From assembly GCA_017651465.1 (NCBI GenBank), contig JAGCCX010000037.1:1-50361 (forward strand): a DNA stretch of 50,361 nucleotides. Reading direction: 5' to 3'. The translations under genes were made by a program, and so were the position numbers. The notes beneath the pieces are model-generated. The model searched no databases. It worked only from the letters and a program-made list of their open reading frames with translations, and was not told the origin of the DNA. Positions 15,233 to 24,237 of this stretch are shown here, piece after piece. Source of the stretch: Bacteroidales bacterium (GTDB lineage Bacteria > Bacteroidota > Bacteroidia > Bacteroidales > UBA932). How positions within the stretch are numbered: position 1 is the stretch's first letter; every line of letters begins with the position of its first letter.

Positions 15233-16023
15233 ACGGCCACCGGAGCCTTGATTGCGGGCCAAGGATCGTAGCCTTCGAGGGTAAAGTCTTCGTAGCGGAA
15301 ATCAAAGAGGCTCTTGACCTCCGGATTAAGCTTCATCACGGGCAGCGGACGGGGCGTGCGCGAGAGCTGCTCGGCCACCTGGTCGAAGTGATTGAGGTAG
15401 ATGTGCGTGTCTCCGGTGGTGTGGATGAACTCCCCCGGCTGCAGGCCGCACACCTGGGCGAGCATCATAGTCAGGAGGGCGTACGATGCGATATTGAACG
15501 GAACGCCCAGGAAGGTGTCGGCGCTGCGCTGATACAGCTGGCAGCTGAGGCGTCCCTCCGCCACATAGAACTGGAACAGGCAGTGGCACGGAGGCAGGGC
15601 CATCTTGTCGATATCGGCAGGATTCCAGGCGCACACCAACATACGGCGAGAGTCGGGATGGTTCTTGATCAGGTCGATCACCTGCGAAAGCTGGTCGATG
15701 CTTTTTCCGCCGGGAGCTTCCCAGCTGCGCCACTGATGCCCGTACACGGGACCCAGGTCGCCGTTCTCGTCGGCCCACTCGTCCCAGATGGACACGCGGT
15801 TGTCGTGGAGGTACTTGATGTTGGTATCTCCCGCGATGAACCACAGGAGCTCGTGGATTATGGAGCGCAGGTGCACCTTCTTGGTGGTCAGCAGGGGGAA
15901 TCCCTCGCTCAGGTCGAAGCGCATCTGGTAACCGAATACGCTCTGGGTGCCGACGCCGGTGCGGTCGCTCTTTATGACGCCGTGTTCGCGGATGTGCCGC
16001 AGTAAGTCGAGATATTGTTTCAT
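15229..16023 (-). CDS. thyA: Thymidylate synthase
   Basis: The 264-residue protein is the same length as E. coli ThyA. It has the catalytic cysteine in LPPCHC (Cys146), the phosphate-binding arginine in [31 protein letters not shown], and HIYLNHFDQ. It methylates dUMP to dTMP using methylene-tetrahydrofolate, and the dihydrofolate product is recycled by the following folA. Its ATG overlaps the stop of the upstream DUF5106-like lipoprotein gene (ATGA), and its stop overlaps the folA start in the same way. The three genes thus form a coupled operon led by the promoter at 17097-17104. Confidence 0.99.
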   Translation of the reverse strand: MKQYLDLLRHIREHGVIKSDRTGVGTQSVFGYQMRFDLSEGFPLLTTKKVHLRSIIHELLWFIAGDTNIKYLHDNRVSIWDEWADENGDLGPVYGHQWRSWEAPGGKSIDQLSQVIDLIKNHPDSRRMLVCAWNPADIDKMALPPCHCLFQFYVAEGRLSCQLYQRSADTFLGVPFNIASYALLTMMLAQVCGLQPGEFIHTTGDTHIYLNHFDQVAEQLSRTPRPLPVMKLNPEVKSLFDFRYEDFTLEGYDPWPAIKAPVAV

Positions 16024-17090
16024 AAAGTCTCTATGAATGCAAGAACCTTTTCGGTGGGAGCGTCTTTCATCAGGACGCGTTTGGAGGCGTCGAGCAGATA
16101 CAGCGACGGAATGGCCCGTATGTCGAAGTCTCCGCTGTCGCGCAGCGAGAAGGTATAGTCGTAACCGTTAATCCAGCACGAGGGGTAGTTGGGCGAATAG
16201 TCCCGCCATTTGGACACCTCCTCGTCGATGTAAATATTCACTATGGAGAGTTTCTTGTCGGCAATCAGCGACTCCACGTTGCCCCGCGACATAACGTCTT
16301 TGATTATGCCCTTGCACGACTCGCAGCCGGGGTTGCTGAAGAAGAGCATAGTATAGTCGGCATTGACGGCGTACAGCGTGCCCTTGTGCCCCTTGATGTC
16401 TTTGTAGCGAATGTCGGGCACCTTGGAGCCGTAGGGGTTGGTGTTGCACATCTTGAGCTCGTACTTGTAGGCGTTCTTCATATCCTCGCGGGTGCAGTCG
16501 CTCTTGGACATCGCCTCCACGAACGGAAGGTAAAGATCCTCGTCGCGCAGCGGGGAATTGGGGTCGTACAGGTAGCGCGACACCATTTCGGTAAGGCGCA
16601 GGTAGGTGTGTGCGGACGTATCGGCCAGCTGCCGGGCCTCCAGTTTGTCGAAGAACTGCTTCACGCTCTTCTGAGCCTTCTTGAGGGGCTTGAGGTCGTC
16701 GGGCGTGGAGGCCGCCTTGATGTTGGAGAGTATTTGGATATAGTTGGCCAGGGCCTGTTCCACGCTCCCGTCGCTTATGCCCAGGATGGCAGCGGGCGTG
16801 GTGGCGCCGCTTCCGCCCAGGAACGAATCCCAGTAATGCTCAAGCACATAGTCGGCGCGCAGCGACTCGTCGTCGCCGAACACGCTGGGCACCGAAACGG
16901 TGGGAAATATGGCTGAGGGAGCCTCGGCCCCGGCGGGCTCTTCGCCCGAAGGTTCTTCTGCCGGAGCTATATCGGAAGGGACAAGATCCTCGTTTGGCTG
17001 GGAGCCAGAACTTCCTTTCTGCGGGCCGTTGCAGGCTGCGAGGCCCAAGCAGAGGATTACGGCAATGAAGTAAGACAATCTTCTTCTCAT
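16020..17090 (-). CDS. DUF5106-like lipoprotein with C-terminal thioredoxin-like domain
   Basis: The 356-residue protein begins with a lipoprotein signal ending LGLAAC, then a long acidic Pro/Glu/Ala-rich linker (about 22-65). A helical middle domain resembles DUF5106. A C-terminal thioredoxin-like fold carries the [12 protein letters not shown] redox motif (Cys near 257 and 260). It is probably an envelope thiol-disulfide protein of the kind Bacteroidota encode in many copies; the partner is unknown. A TTG three codons upstream would extend the frame into the promoter, so I choose the ATG at 17090, 6 nt after TATCTTTG. It heads the thyA-folA operon, an unexpected pairing of an envelope redox protein with nucleotide metabolism. 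Confidence 0.82.
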   Translation of the reverse strand: MRRRLSYFIAVILCLGLAACNGPQKGSSGSQPNEDLVPSDIAPAEEPSGEEPAGAEAPSAIFPTVSVPSVFGDDESLRADYVLEHYWDSFLGGSGATTPAAILGISDGSVEQALANYIQILSNIKAASTPDDLKPLKKAQKSVKQFFDKLEARQLADTSAHTYLRLTEMVSRYLYDPNSPLRDEDLYLPFVEAMSKSDCTREDMKNAYKYELKMCNTNPYGSKVPDIRYKDIKGHKGTLYAVNADYTMLFFSNPGCESCKGIIKDVMSRGNVESLIADKKLSIVNIYIDEEVSKWRDYSPNYPSCWINGYDYTFSLRDSGDFDIRAIPSLYLLDASKRVLMKDAPTEKVLAFIETL

Positions 17091-17096
17091 ATCACA

Positions 17097-17104
17097 CAAA
17101 GATA
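17097..17104 (-). promoter_or_regulatory. -7 promoter element of the DUF5106-like/thyA/folA operon
   Basis: The minus strand reads TATCTTTG, with 6 nt to the ATG at 17090, so the transcript is probably leaderless. Confidence 0.65.
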
Positions 17105-17165
17105 TAAAACTTCGTTTGAATTGTCATAGGAAAGTCCTATTTTGCGGAACAAAAATGAACCTGCT

Positions 17166-18044
17166 ATGAAAACGCTTCTGACTTTTCTGTTTGTGGCCGT
17201 GTGCCCCGCTCCCCCCGACAGCCTGCTGCTGGTAAGCTGGAATGTGGAGAACTTCCTGGATTACCGTACCGACTCCACCGGACGCTACACCGCCGGACGC
17301 TTTTACAACAAATGCATTGCCGTGAGCAAGACTCTGCTGCTGATTGCGGAGCGCTGCGGTCGCCTGCCCGACGCCGTGGCCCTCACGGAAGTGGGAGACC
17401 GCTTTGTGCTGGAGCGGCTCCTGGGCAGCACTCCCCTGCGCAAGCTCGACTACTCCATAGTCCATTACGAGTCGCCCGACAGGCGCGGCATCGACTGCGC
17501 GCTGCTCTACCGCCGCTCGTGCCTGCGGCTGAGGCGCTCCTCTCCCAAGCACCTGACAGACAGCACCGGAAAGATAATGCCCACGCGCGACATCCTGCTC
17601 GCCGAGTTCGACTCCCTGGACATCCTTGTCAATCATCACCCCTCTAAGGTCGGGGGCGATTCGGAGCGCCGGCGCACCATTGCACAGCGGCGGATGTGGG
17701 CCCTGATAGACTCGCTGCAGGCCTCCGGGCACGGGAGGATAGTGTCGGTAGGCGATTTCAACGACGACGTGTGGGGCTCTCCCGGGGCCCCTGGCACCAT
17801 CAAATACAACGGCGCCTGGGAGAAGATCGACGGGGGATTTGCCCTCGGACTCACGGTGCGGGAGAGCGTGTTCGCCGACCCGCTGCTGTCCGAGCCCGAC
17901 CGCAGCTTCGGGGGCACCAAGCCCCGGCGCACATTCATCGGCCCGCGCTACAACGGCGGGGTGTCGGACCATTATCCTATAATCTTCTGGATAAAAAAAT
18001 CAGCGCCCGCCCCGTGGAATCCACAGCGGCAGGCGCTAAACTGA
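17166..18044 (+). CDS. Endonuclease/exonuclease/phosphatase family protein
   Basis: The 292-residue product has a short hydrophobic N-terminus that may be a signal peptide. The EEP fold follows: LLVSWNVENFLDY (Asn/Glu metal site), VALTEVGD (catalytic Glu), NHHPSKVGG, SVGDFNDD (Asp/Asn pair) and GGVSDHYPI (catalytic Asp-His). It would cleave phosphodiester or phosphomonoester bonds; the substrate is unknown and could be extracytoplasmic DNA or a sugar phosphate. The start at 17166 gives the hydrophobic N-terminus; a TTG at 17142 is possible but unlikely. The last 14 codons (SAPAPWNPQRQALN) are made from the terminator hairpin of the convergent ppiD gene. Confidence 0.88.
   Translation: MKTLLTFLFVAVCPAPPDSLLLVSWNVENFLDYRTDSTGRYTAGRFYNKCIAVSKTLLLIAERCGRLPDAVALTEVGDRFVLERLLGSTPLRKLDYSIVHYESPDRRGIDCALLYRRSCLRLRRSSPKHLTDSTGKIMPTRDILLAEFDSLDILVNHHPSKVGGDSERRRTIAQRRMWALIDSLQASGHGRIVSVGDFNDDVWGSPGAPGTIKYNGAWEKIDGGFALGLTVRESVFADPLLSEPDRSFGGTKPRRTFIGPRYNGGVSDHYPIIFWIKKSAPAPWNPQRQALN
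18002..18037 (-). terminator. Terminator of the ppiD operon, inside the 3' end of the neighbouring gene
   Basis: AGCGCC/GGCGCT, GCC/GGC and GTGG/CCAC pair in order to form a hairpin. On the minus strand it is followed by a run of seven T. The hairpin lies within the last codons of the convergent plus-strand gene. Confidence 0.75.
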
Positions 18045-18060
18045 TATCTATAGCCCGGAG

Positions 18061-20154
18061 CTAGAAGAAACGTGCGCGATTGTCCTTGACGTTGTCGTAC
18101 TCCATCATAACGGGCACGATCATCTGGGCGGCGTACTGGGCCTTCTGCTTCTCGGTGTTCTGGGCGTCCTCCTCGGTGTAGAAGGAACCGGTCTGGCGGT
18201 TGCTCACCTTGAACACATACACGCAGGCCTCTCCGGCCACGGGACCGCAAATCTGTCCCTCGGGAGCCACGGAAGCGGCACCGAGCAGAGCGGGCTCAAC
18301 CGAAGGAGCGCCGGTTCCGCCGAAGGCCACATCCTCACGGGTGCTGGTAGAAGCCTTGCAAGCCTCTGCAACCTCTTCAAGGGAGGAAAGACCGTTGATC
18401 TTGGCGGCAACCTCCTTGGCGGTGATGTCGCGGAGCTTCTCGTTCTTGAGGATATCGTTGATGAGGGGAGCAACATCCTTGACGGGCTTGAATCCCTCTT
18501 CGCGGGCAGCCTTGAGGGCAACCACAAAGAAGTAGTTGTTGTTGACCGTAATGATGTTGGAAGCCTTGCCGGGCTTGTTGTCATATACCCAGCGGGTGAT
18601 CTCCTTGGCCTGGCTGATGGAGCCGTAGTTGGAGGTGGCCTCGGTCACATTGCTCATAGGGTGTGAGTACACGCCGGTGGAATCGATGGCCTTCTTGTAG
18701 CCCTCGTAGGTGCCGCCGGCAATGGTAGCAAAGCGGTGAGCCTTGGCGTAGCACTCGTTGTAGGTCTCCTTGCTGGGGAGGCTGGTCTTCTCGAGCACAG
18801 CTATCTGCTTCATAGCCACGGGCTTGGCGCGGTCGGACACCAGCACTACGTGCGAACCGTACTGGGTATCCAGGACGAAGGGCTTGTTGACCTCGGCGGT
18901 GAACACGCTCTCGAATCCGGGGATGCAGTTGGCCTGGGTGAAGCGGCCGATGCTGCCGAGCTCGCCACCGTCGGCGGAACCCCTGTCAACCGAATAGATG
19001 GCAGCCAGGGATGCGAGGTTGCCGCCCTTGGCCACTACCTGGCAGAGGCTGTCGGCCAGCTGGCGGGCGTCGGCGCCCTGAAGCAGGATGTGCTTTACAT
19101 ACACCGACTCGGGAAGATTGGCGCTGCCCATAACCCTCACGGCGCGGAACAGGTTGCCGCTCTTGTACAGAGGCGAAACGCCCTGCTCTCCGCTGAACGC
19201 GAACTCGGCGATGTCGGTGGAGAAGGTGTTGGCAAGCTCGTCCTTGGTGTACCAGCGCTCGGAGTATGAACTCTCGGAATTGCGCAGAAGGAAAGCCTTC
19301 ATATTGGTGGTGGAGGCGAACTCAGCCATACGGGAATCTATGTCCGCACCGGCGGCATCGATATCTGCCTGGGAAGGAGTGACCTCATACACCACATACT
19401 CGATGTCGCGGCCGGCTTCCTGCTTGTAGTTGTCTTTGTGGGCCTTGTAGTAGGCGTTGATCTCGGCGCTGGACACGACGGCGGTGCTGTCGTTGTAGTT
19501 GAAAGGAACCATCACATACTCCACGGTAGCGGTGGTGTTGGCCTCGGCGACCGCCCTGTCAAGGAAAACCTTGGGAGTAGCGGAGGAGTTAAGCATAAGG
19601 GCGCCGTACTTGTCGTAGTACTTCTGGGTCAGGACAGAGTTCTGGAGATAGTTCCAGAACAGCTTGCCGCGGCCGCTGTCGTCCATACCGGCCTGCTGCA
19701 CGAACTCACGCAGGGCGTCGGCGGAATAAGCGCCGTCGGCATCCTGGAATGCGGGGTTCTGGGCGAGCACGGGGGAGATGTTGTCTCCGGTGGTGAGGTT
19801 GACCATTTCGTCTTCACCGACGCGGATGCCGGCGTTCTTGACGTTCTTGGCCATCATATACCTGTCCAGGAAATCCTGCCACGCGGCATTGCGGATCTGG
19901 GTCTGGGCCTGCTCGTTCTGGACGGAGGAACCGGTTGCAATCTGATGGATGGTTGTGAATTTGTCCACATTCTCCTGGAAGTCCGTATAGGAAATCCTCT
20001 TGCCAGCGATAGTACCGACGTCAAACTTGGACGACATACTCTGAAGGGCAGAGCCCAGGGTATTGGGATCAATGATAAACGAGAGAAGGGCCAGGGCGAT
20101 GATGATAGAAATCGCCAGGCCGAATTTTACGCGAATTTTTTGAAGAACCGCCAT
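18061..20154 (-). CDS. ppiD: Membrane-anchored peptidyl-prolyl isomerase (PpiD/SurA type)
   Basis: The 697-residue protein has one N-terminal membrane anchor (about 12-29, GLAISIIIALALLSFII) followed by a SurA_N-like domain. The central parvulin rotamase domain spans roughly 350-450 (VYVKHILLQG ... DGGELGSIGRFTQANCIPGFESVF ... GSHVVLV). A second helical chaperone-like part runs to the C-terminus. It is expected to assist folding of exported proteins at the periplasmic face of the inner membrane. It lies 50 bp downstream of lptC in the envelope cluster. In Bacteroides I recall a CorC-like gene between lptC and ppiD; none is present here. Confidence 0.93.
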   Translation of the reverse strand: MAVLQKIRVKFGLAISIIIALALLSFIIDPNTLGSALQSMSSKFDVGTIAGKRISYTDFQENVDKFTTIHQIATGSSVQNEQAQTQIRNAAWQDFLDRYMMAKNVKNAGIRVGEDEMVNLTTGDNISPVLAQNPAFQDADGAYSADALREFVQQAGMDDSGRGKLFWNYLQNSVLTQKYYDKYGALMLNSSATPKVFLDRAVAEANTTATVEYVMVPFNYNDSTAVVSSAEINAYYKAHKDNYKQEAGRDIEYVVYEVTPSQADIDAAGADIDSRMAEFASTTNMKAFLLRNSESSYSERWYTKDELANTFSTDIAEFAFSGEQGVSPLYKSGNLFRAVRVMGSANLPESVYVKHILLQGADARQLADSLCQVVAKGGNLASLAAIYSVDRGSADGGELGSIGRFTQANCIPGFESVFTAEVNKPFVLDTQYGSHVVLVSDRAKPVAMKQIAVLEKTSLPSKETYNECYAKAHRFATIAGGTYEGYKKAIDSTGVYSHPMSNVTEATSNYGSISQAKEITRWVYDNKPGKASNIITVNNNYFFVVALKAAREEGFKPVKDVAPLINDILKNEKLRDITAKEVAAKINGLSSLEEVAEACKASTSTREDVAFGGTGAPSVEPALLGAASVAPEGQICGPVAGEACVYVFKVSNRQTGSFYTEEDAQNTEKQKAQYAAQMIVPVMMEYDNVKDNRARFF

Positions 20155-20204
20155 TGTGTTATTCTATTATTTTTTAATGTCTGTATAAATGAGCCGCGAA
20201 ATTA

Positions 20205-20837
20205 CTAATTTTTTGGGAAAGCACCAATAAAATTCACAGAATCAATCACAACAAGTGTAGAATCCTGTATCGTAACGCCATATCCGTTGAAGGTTTTCCG
20301 CAGGATGGCATTGCGCGCGTGGTCGTCGGAACGCATACCGTAACCCTGCAGGAAACCGTCCGGAGAATACATCTTGACGTAGCAATCCGTCCAGATTTCC
20401 TTGTTGTACTGGTCCCAGTAGATGGTGTCGGTTTCCATTGTTTCCCGCTTGATGACATTGTGGATGAGCACGTTGCCGAACGCCGACCAGATATCCTCGG
20501 TCTTGCGGGTCTTATCGACCTTGTGGCTGGCCTTGTCGGAGAAAACAAGGCTCTCCAGGAGCCCCTCGTCGTTGTAGGAATACACCGACAGACCCTTGGG
20601 GAAGAGGTCGAGTTTCACGGTGTCGCTCTCGTAAGTCTCCATAAGGGGAGCCTCGATGCGCATCTCCACCTTACCGTTGCAGGTCTGCACCGTAAACATA
20701 TCGGTAAGGGTCTGCACGGGGGTCACGCTCAGGTCGAGCATATCGGCCTGGGCGAGTTTGCTCTTACAAGAAACGACGATACTGGCAAGCGCGAAAACGC
20801 TTGCCAGCATCATTATACATTTGGTTTTAGCGTTCAA
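20205..20837 (-). CDS. lptC: LPS export protein LptC, lipoprotein type
   Basis: The 210-residue protein has a lipoprotein signal with lipobox IVVSC (Cys24). The LptC/OstA-like beta-jellyroll follows: DMLDLSVTPVQTLTDMFTVQTCNGKVEMRIEAPLM matches the start of the LptC fold, and NGYGVTIQDSTLVV its end. In E. coli LptC has a membrane helix, whereas Bacteroidota members are commonly lipoproteins. It would pass lipopolysaccharide from the LptBFG transporter to LptA across the periplasm. It starts 2 bp after the TPR gene stop and is followed by ppiD, consistent with an outer-membrane biogenesis operon. Confidence 0.9.
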   Translation of the reverse strand: MNAKTKCIMMLASVFALASIVVSCKSKLAQADMLDLSVTPVQTLTDMFTVQTCNGKVEMRIEAPLMETYESDTVKLDLFPKGLSVYSYNDEGLLESLVFSDKASHKVDKTRKTEDIWSAFGNVLIHNVIKRETMETDTIYWDQYNKEIWTDCYVKMYSPDGFLQGYGMRSDDHARNAILRKTFNGYGVTIQDSTLVVIDSVNFIGAFPKN

Positions 20838-20839
20838 GA

Positions 20840-22174
20840 CTACTTAACGGTACGGACCGTGGTCGTGGCCCTCATACCACCGCAAACTACGGTGTAGGAC
20901 TGACCGTTGGTTACATCGTACATAAACGCTTCGGCTGCCTGAGGGAAGTAGCGGCTGTACTGGCCGATGTAACGGTTGGCCTCGGACTCGAGCGAAGGAT
21001 CGTGAGCCTTTGCCTTGTTCATATAGTCGCAAGCTACCCAGTAAGGAGCCCTGCGGGCGATTTCGTCGCCGCCGCAGCTGGTCGATCCCCAGATGGTTCC
21101 GATAAGCAGGTAGGCCTTTCCGGCCAGGGCCTCATCCATTGCGGGAACCTTGCTTGCCGCCTCGAAAGCGGAAGAAGAACGGCCGTTCTTGAAGCAGTAC
21201 ACTGCAAGCTCGTAGAGGTAAGCGGCGTCACCCTTCACATCGTCGGGATTGTTCTTCTCGATAGCCTCCTGCAGGTACTTGATGGCGTTGGCCACATTGC
21301 CGCGGGCTCCGTGCAGCTTGTACAGGTAATAGGCGGCATCGGCCGAAGGATCGAGGGTGTACATTGTGGTGACGGCGTTGAGGAAGAGCTCATTGTCGTT
21401 GCAATCCTCGGCCAGGCTCAGCATCTTGACGATGGAAGTCGCAAGAGCAAGGTCGTTAGGATTGGCCTCGTAACGAGGTCCGAACAGGGAGAGCAGATCT
21501 TCGCAGCTGGCAACCTTGCTGGCGATAAAGAGGTTCTCTATATTGGTGCGGAACTCCCCTATCTGCTTTGCCTCCAGGTCGGAAGCAGGCTCGATAGCGT
21601 CCAGCATACCCAGGTTCCTCTGGTAGATGTTGAGCACGTCCTCGGTGCCCAGACCGCCGCCCGAGTAGAGGTCGACCGCAGCTTTGAAATCGTTGAACAG
21701 CACCGATGCCTTGGTGTCCTTGCCAAGAGCCGCGATAACACCCTCGTAGATGTCATACACGCGCTTAGGGTCGTTCTTGATGTACTTGGCGGCATAGGTG
21801 GCCTTGTTGTTAAGGGCGGTTACCGCGTACTTGGGGAAGAACTCGGCCCTCTGGTCCTGCAGGGTAAGCAGGGTGTCCACCAGTCCGTCTACCATAATGG
21901 TATTCTTGGCGTTCTTGGCAATGAGCCTCGACACCAGATCGGAGCCCTGGATAAGCAGGTTCTGGCTGCTGGAAGGAGGACATACCTTATATGCCTGACG
22001 CCAGTTGGGGGTGGCATCGTCGTAATTCTTCTGCTTGTAATACTCGGTGTAATACGAAAGGTACTTGATGCACTCGTCGGCATTAGGACCGTATTTGCTC
22101 ATATCCTGCGCGAAAAGATTCACACCGGAAAGAATCAGACTCACGCTGAATGCCGCTAAAAATACTTTTTTCAT
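20840..22174 (-). CDS. Secreted tetratricopeptide-repeat-type protein
   Basis: The 444-residue protein has a signal peptide (basic MKK, hydrophobic core, cleavage after LFAQ). The mature part is almost all helical, with TPR-like spacing such as AAYYLYKLHGARGNVANAIKYLQEAIEKNNP and YLYELAVYCFKNGRSSSAFEAASK. Such proteins act as periplasmic or outer-membrane scaffolds; the partner is unknown. An ATG three codons upstream (22183) is equally possible; I use 22174 because it begins a standard signal peptide. It lies between an outer-membrane barrel gene and lptC. Confidence 0.82.
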   Translation of the reverse strand: MKKVFLAAFSVSLILSGVNLFAQDMSKYGPNADECIKYLSYYTEYYKQKNYDDATPNWRQAYKVCPPSSSQNLLIQGSDLVSRLIAKNAKNTIMVDGLVDTLLTLQDQRAEFFPKYAVTALNNKATYAAKYIKNDPKRVYDIYEGVIAALGKDTKASVLFNDFKAAVDLYSGGGLGTEDVLNIYQRNLGMLDAIEPASDLEAKQIGEFRTNIENLFIASKVASCEDLLSLFGPRYEANPNDLALATSIVKMLSLAEDCNDNELFLNAVTTMYTLDPSADAAYYLYKLHGARGNVANAIKYLQEAIEKNNPDDVKGDAAYLYELAVYCFKNGRSSSAFEAASKVPAMDEALAGKAYLLIGTIWGSTSCGGDEIARRAPYWVACDYMNKAKAHDPSLESEANRYIGQYSRYFPQAAEAFMYDVTNGQSYTVVCGGMRATTTVRTVK

Positions 22175-22193
22175 ATCTCTCATTTTTTAGTTG

Positions 22194-23519
22194 TTACTGG
22201 TACTGGTGCTTTTGGAACCAGATATCGAACAAATTAAATCCTATGGAGAAGTTTATGTACGTCTCGCGGATCATATTGCCCTTCAAAGAACCCCTCTGTC
22301 CAAAATCCATACCAACAGTGATTCCGTTGTATCCGGGAGGCACCGGAAGGGTGGCTCCGAGGGTTATTCCAAAAGCTTGTATCTGATTGTTATCCAATAA
22401 GTAATAGTCTTTCTTCCAATACACTCCGCCACGGTATGCAATTTTTTTGTAGTAGTAGCGGATATCGTTCCTGTTGGGCACATATTCGAAGCCCGCGCGC
22501 CACGACTCGGACACTCCGGGAGTGAAGCACGAATAACCGTCGCCCGTGCTCAAATTGCCCGTAAAGCCCTCGCGGGTACCTACCCCGGTGCCTCTCCAGT
22601 CGGAGCGGGAGTAATCCACCTCGACCATAAGTTTGTCGCCGTAACGGTACGAGAGTCCCGCGCCTATCTCGCTTGCCAGCGACACCCCGGGAATGCCCTT
22701 CTTGAAATACAGGGTATCGGATGCGGCAGTGCCGGTGGAATAGCGGTAGCTGGTAACTTCGCCGTTGAGGTTGGCCGCGGTCTTGTACGTCGCGCCCAGC
22801 GTAATGGAACTGCGGGCTCCGAGGGGCTGCTCATACTGGAGGCCGAACTTGCCGGCGGGAGCGTTAAGCTGCAGGATGTGCCCGTTGGACGCTCCGTTGT
22901 AGGTGGTGTTGCTGAAGGTCTCGGTGAAGGTCTTCTCTATCTTTCCGAAGTGATAGATGACCTCCGCTCCGAGCGACAGGCGCCTCCAGAAGGTAACGCC
23001 GGCGGCGGCAAAAATCTGATATATGCTGCCCTTGCCCGTTGCCGAGTAAGACACGTTGCCCACGTTGCCGATGATGTTCGGGTCGGTGTACAGGTAGCTG
23101 TAGCCATAGCCCGTATCGCTGTAGGGAAGTATGCCGATCATCATTGCCGACGAACGCCAGATGGGGAAGGAAATGATGCAGTTGGACATATTCATAGCGT
23201 TGGACGCGGAGCGCATATCTCCCTGGGAGAATATTTTATTGTCCTGATGGAGGGAGAAATCGGCCATAAACGCGAGGGAGTCGCGGGCGGTAACCGCTGC
23301 CGGGTTCACCGGGTTGATAAAACGGTTGGTGCGGCCGGCAATGCCCACGCCGGCCATTGATTTGTTGTAAGCGGTGCCGGGAGAGGCAAGGTCGCCGACG
23401 GCAAAAATGGAATAAGGGGTATAGCTGCCGAAAGTCTGGGCGGAAACACCCAAACCGCAAAGCAAAAGCAACGCCGTACACAGCGCTATACTACTGAATA
23501 TTCTTCTTGACATAGTCAT
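22194..23519 (-). CDS. Outer-membrane beta-barrel protein (FadL/OmpP1-like)
   Basis: The 441-residue protein has a signal peptide ending GVSAQ. The mature domain is dominated by alternating aromatic/aliphatic beta strands, with conserved FGSYTPYSIFAVGDL, NPAAVTARDSLAFMADFSL and ITVGMDFGQRG. This resembles FadL/OmpP1-type barrels that Bacteroidota carry next to coaX. It may move hydrophobic compounds across the outer membrane; the substrate is unknown. It overlaps the 3' end of coaX by 29 bp with the start used here, or 23 bp from the second ATG at 23513. Confidence 0.85.
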   Translation of the reverse strand: MTMSRRIFSSIALCTALLLLCGLGVSAQTFGSYTPYSIFAVGDLASPGTAYNKSMAGVGIAGRTNRFINPVNPAAVTARDSLAFMADFSLHQDNKIFSQGDMRSASNAMNMSNCIISFPIWRSSAMMIGILPYSDTGYGYSYLYTDPNIIGNVGNVSYSATGKGSIYQIFAAAGVTFWRRLSLGAEVIYHFGKIEKTFTETFSNTTYNGASNGHILQLNAPAGKFGLQYEQPLGARSSITLGATYKTAANLNGEVTSYRYSTGTAASDTLYFKKGIPGVSLASEIGAGLSYRYGDKLMVEVDYSRSDWRGTGVGTREGFTGNLSTGDGYSCFTPGVSESWRAGFEYVPNRNDIRYYYKKIAYRGGVYWKKDYYLLDNNQIQAFGITLGATLPVPPGYNGITVGMDFGQRGSLKGNMIRETYINFSIGFNLFDIWFQKHQYQ

Positions 23520-24216
23520 CAGTAATGATGGCCAAACCCATCAAACCCAAATTACAAACGACAAATATGGAGTTTTTCATCCGCTTGGCAAAATAAATTG
23601 CATCGCCGCCGGTAAAAATTACGATATTTTCCGGGTTGGTCCGTATGTAGCCGTCTATTTCAAAGATTATACCTGAAATGACTCCCGACTCGATGGAAGA
23701 GGTCTGCGAGTCCCCGGGGAACTTGGCCTCGGAGGGCATATCCACCAGAGGAAGCGACTTGGAGTAACGGTTCAGGGCCTTGAAACGGGTACGGCAACCC
23801 AGCGAAATATTGCCTCCCAGATAGCGACCGGAACTGTCGAGGTAGTCCACCGTAAGGGTGGTTCCCAGATCGAACACGGTGCAGGACTTACCCTTGAAAA
23901 GGTAGCGGGCGGCAACCAGCGAAGAGGCTCTGTCGTAAGAAAGGTAATCCGGAATGCCGTAAGGCGACAGGGCGTCCTGATGCGCCGGGTCGAGCAGTAT
24001 AAGGTACTGACAGGCCGCCTCAAGCAGCTTTTGCTCCTCGGCGGAAATCACCCTGGCCGACACCACGGTCATTACCAGCGGCACCTGCTTGTCGGTCAGC
24101 GATGCAATAAACTGCATCACTTTCTCGCCTTGGTAACGGAAGGTCTTTCCCAGTACGGAACCATCTGCCCAGGCGGCTTTCACAGCAGTGTTGCCTATTT
24201 CTATCAACAAATTCAC
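23491..24216 (-). CDS. coaX: Type III pantothenate kinase
   Basis: The 241-residue ASKHA-fold enzyme phosphorylates pantothenate, the first step of coenzyme A synthesis. The phosphate-1 loop reads IEIGNTAVKAAW, the dimer-interface/substrate motif is LSYDRASSLVAARYL, phosphate-2 is FDLGTTLTVDYLD, and GGNISLGCRTR follows. The canonical first Asp of D-x-G-N-T is Glu6 here, and the usual G-x-D-R reads S-Y-D-R. Both are unusual but conservative. The start codon is GTG, 7 nt after a TAAATTTG promoter, so the message is probably leaderless. It heads the envelope operon with the barrel, TPR and lptC genes. Confidence 0.93.
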   Translation of the reverse strand: MNLLIEIGNTAVKAAWADGSVLGKTFRYQGEKVMQFIASLTDKQVPLVMTVVSARVISAEEQKLLEAACQYLILLDPAHQDALSPYGIPDYLSYDRASSLVAARYLFKGKSCTVFDLGTTLTVDYLDSSGRYLGGNISLGCRTRFKALNRYSKSLPLVDMPSEAKFPGDSQTSSIESGVISGIIFEIDGYIRTNPENIVIFTGGDAIYFAKRMKNSIFVVCNLGLMGLAIITDDYVKKNIQ

Positions 24217-24223
24217 AAGACCG

Positions 24224-24231
24224 CAAATTTA
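24224..24231 (-). promoter_or_regulatory. -7 promoter element of coaX, next to a GTG start
   Basis: The minus strand reads TAAATTTG, followed by 7 nt and then the GTG start of coaX. Confidence 0.65.
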
Positions 24232-24237
24232 GTGATT

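Noticed and set aside
17142-17165. Upstream TTG start for the exo-endo-phosphatase gene
   Set aside because: The region is the promoter/leader, and the ATG at 17166 begins a hydrophobic signal-like N-terminus.
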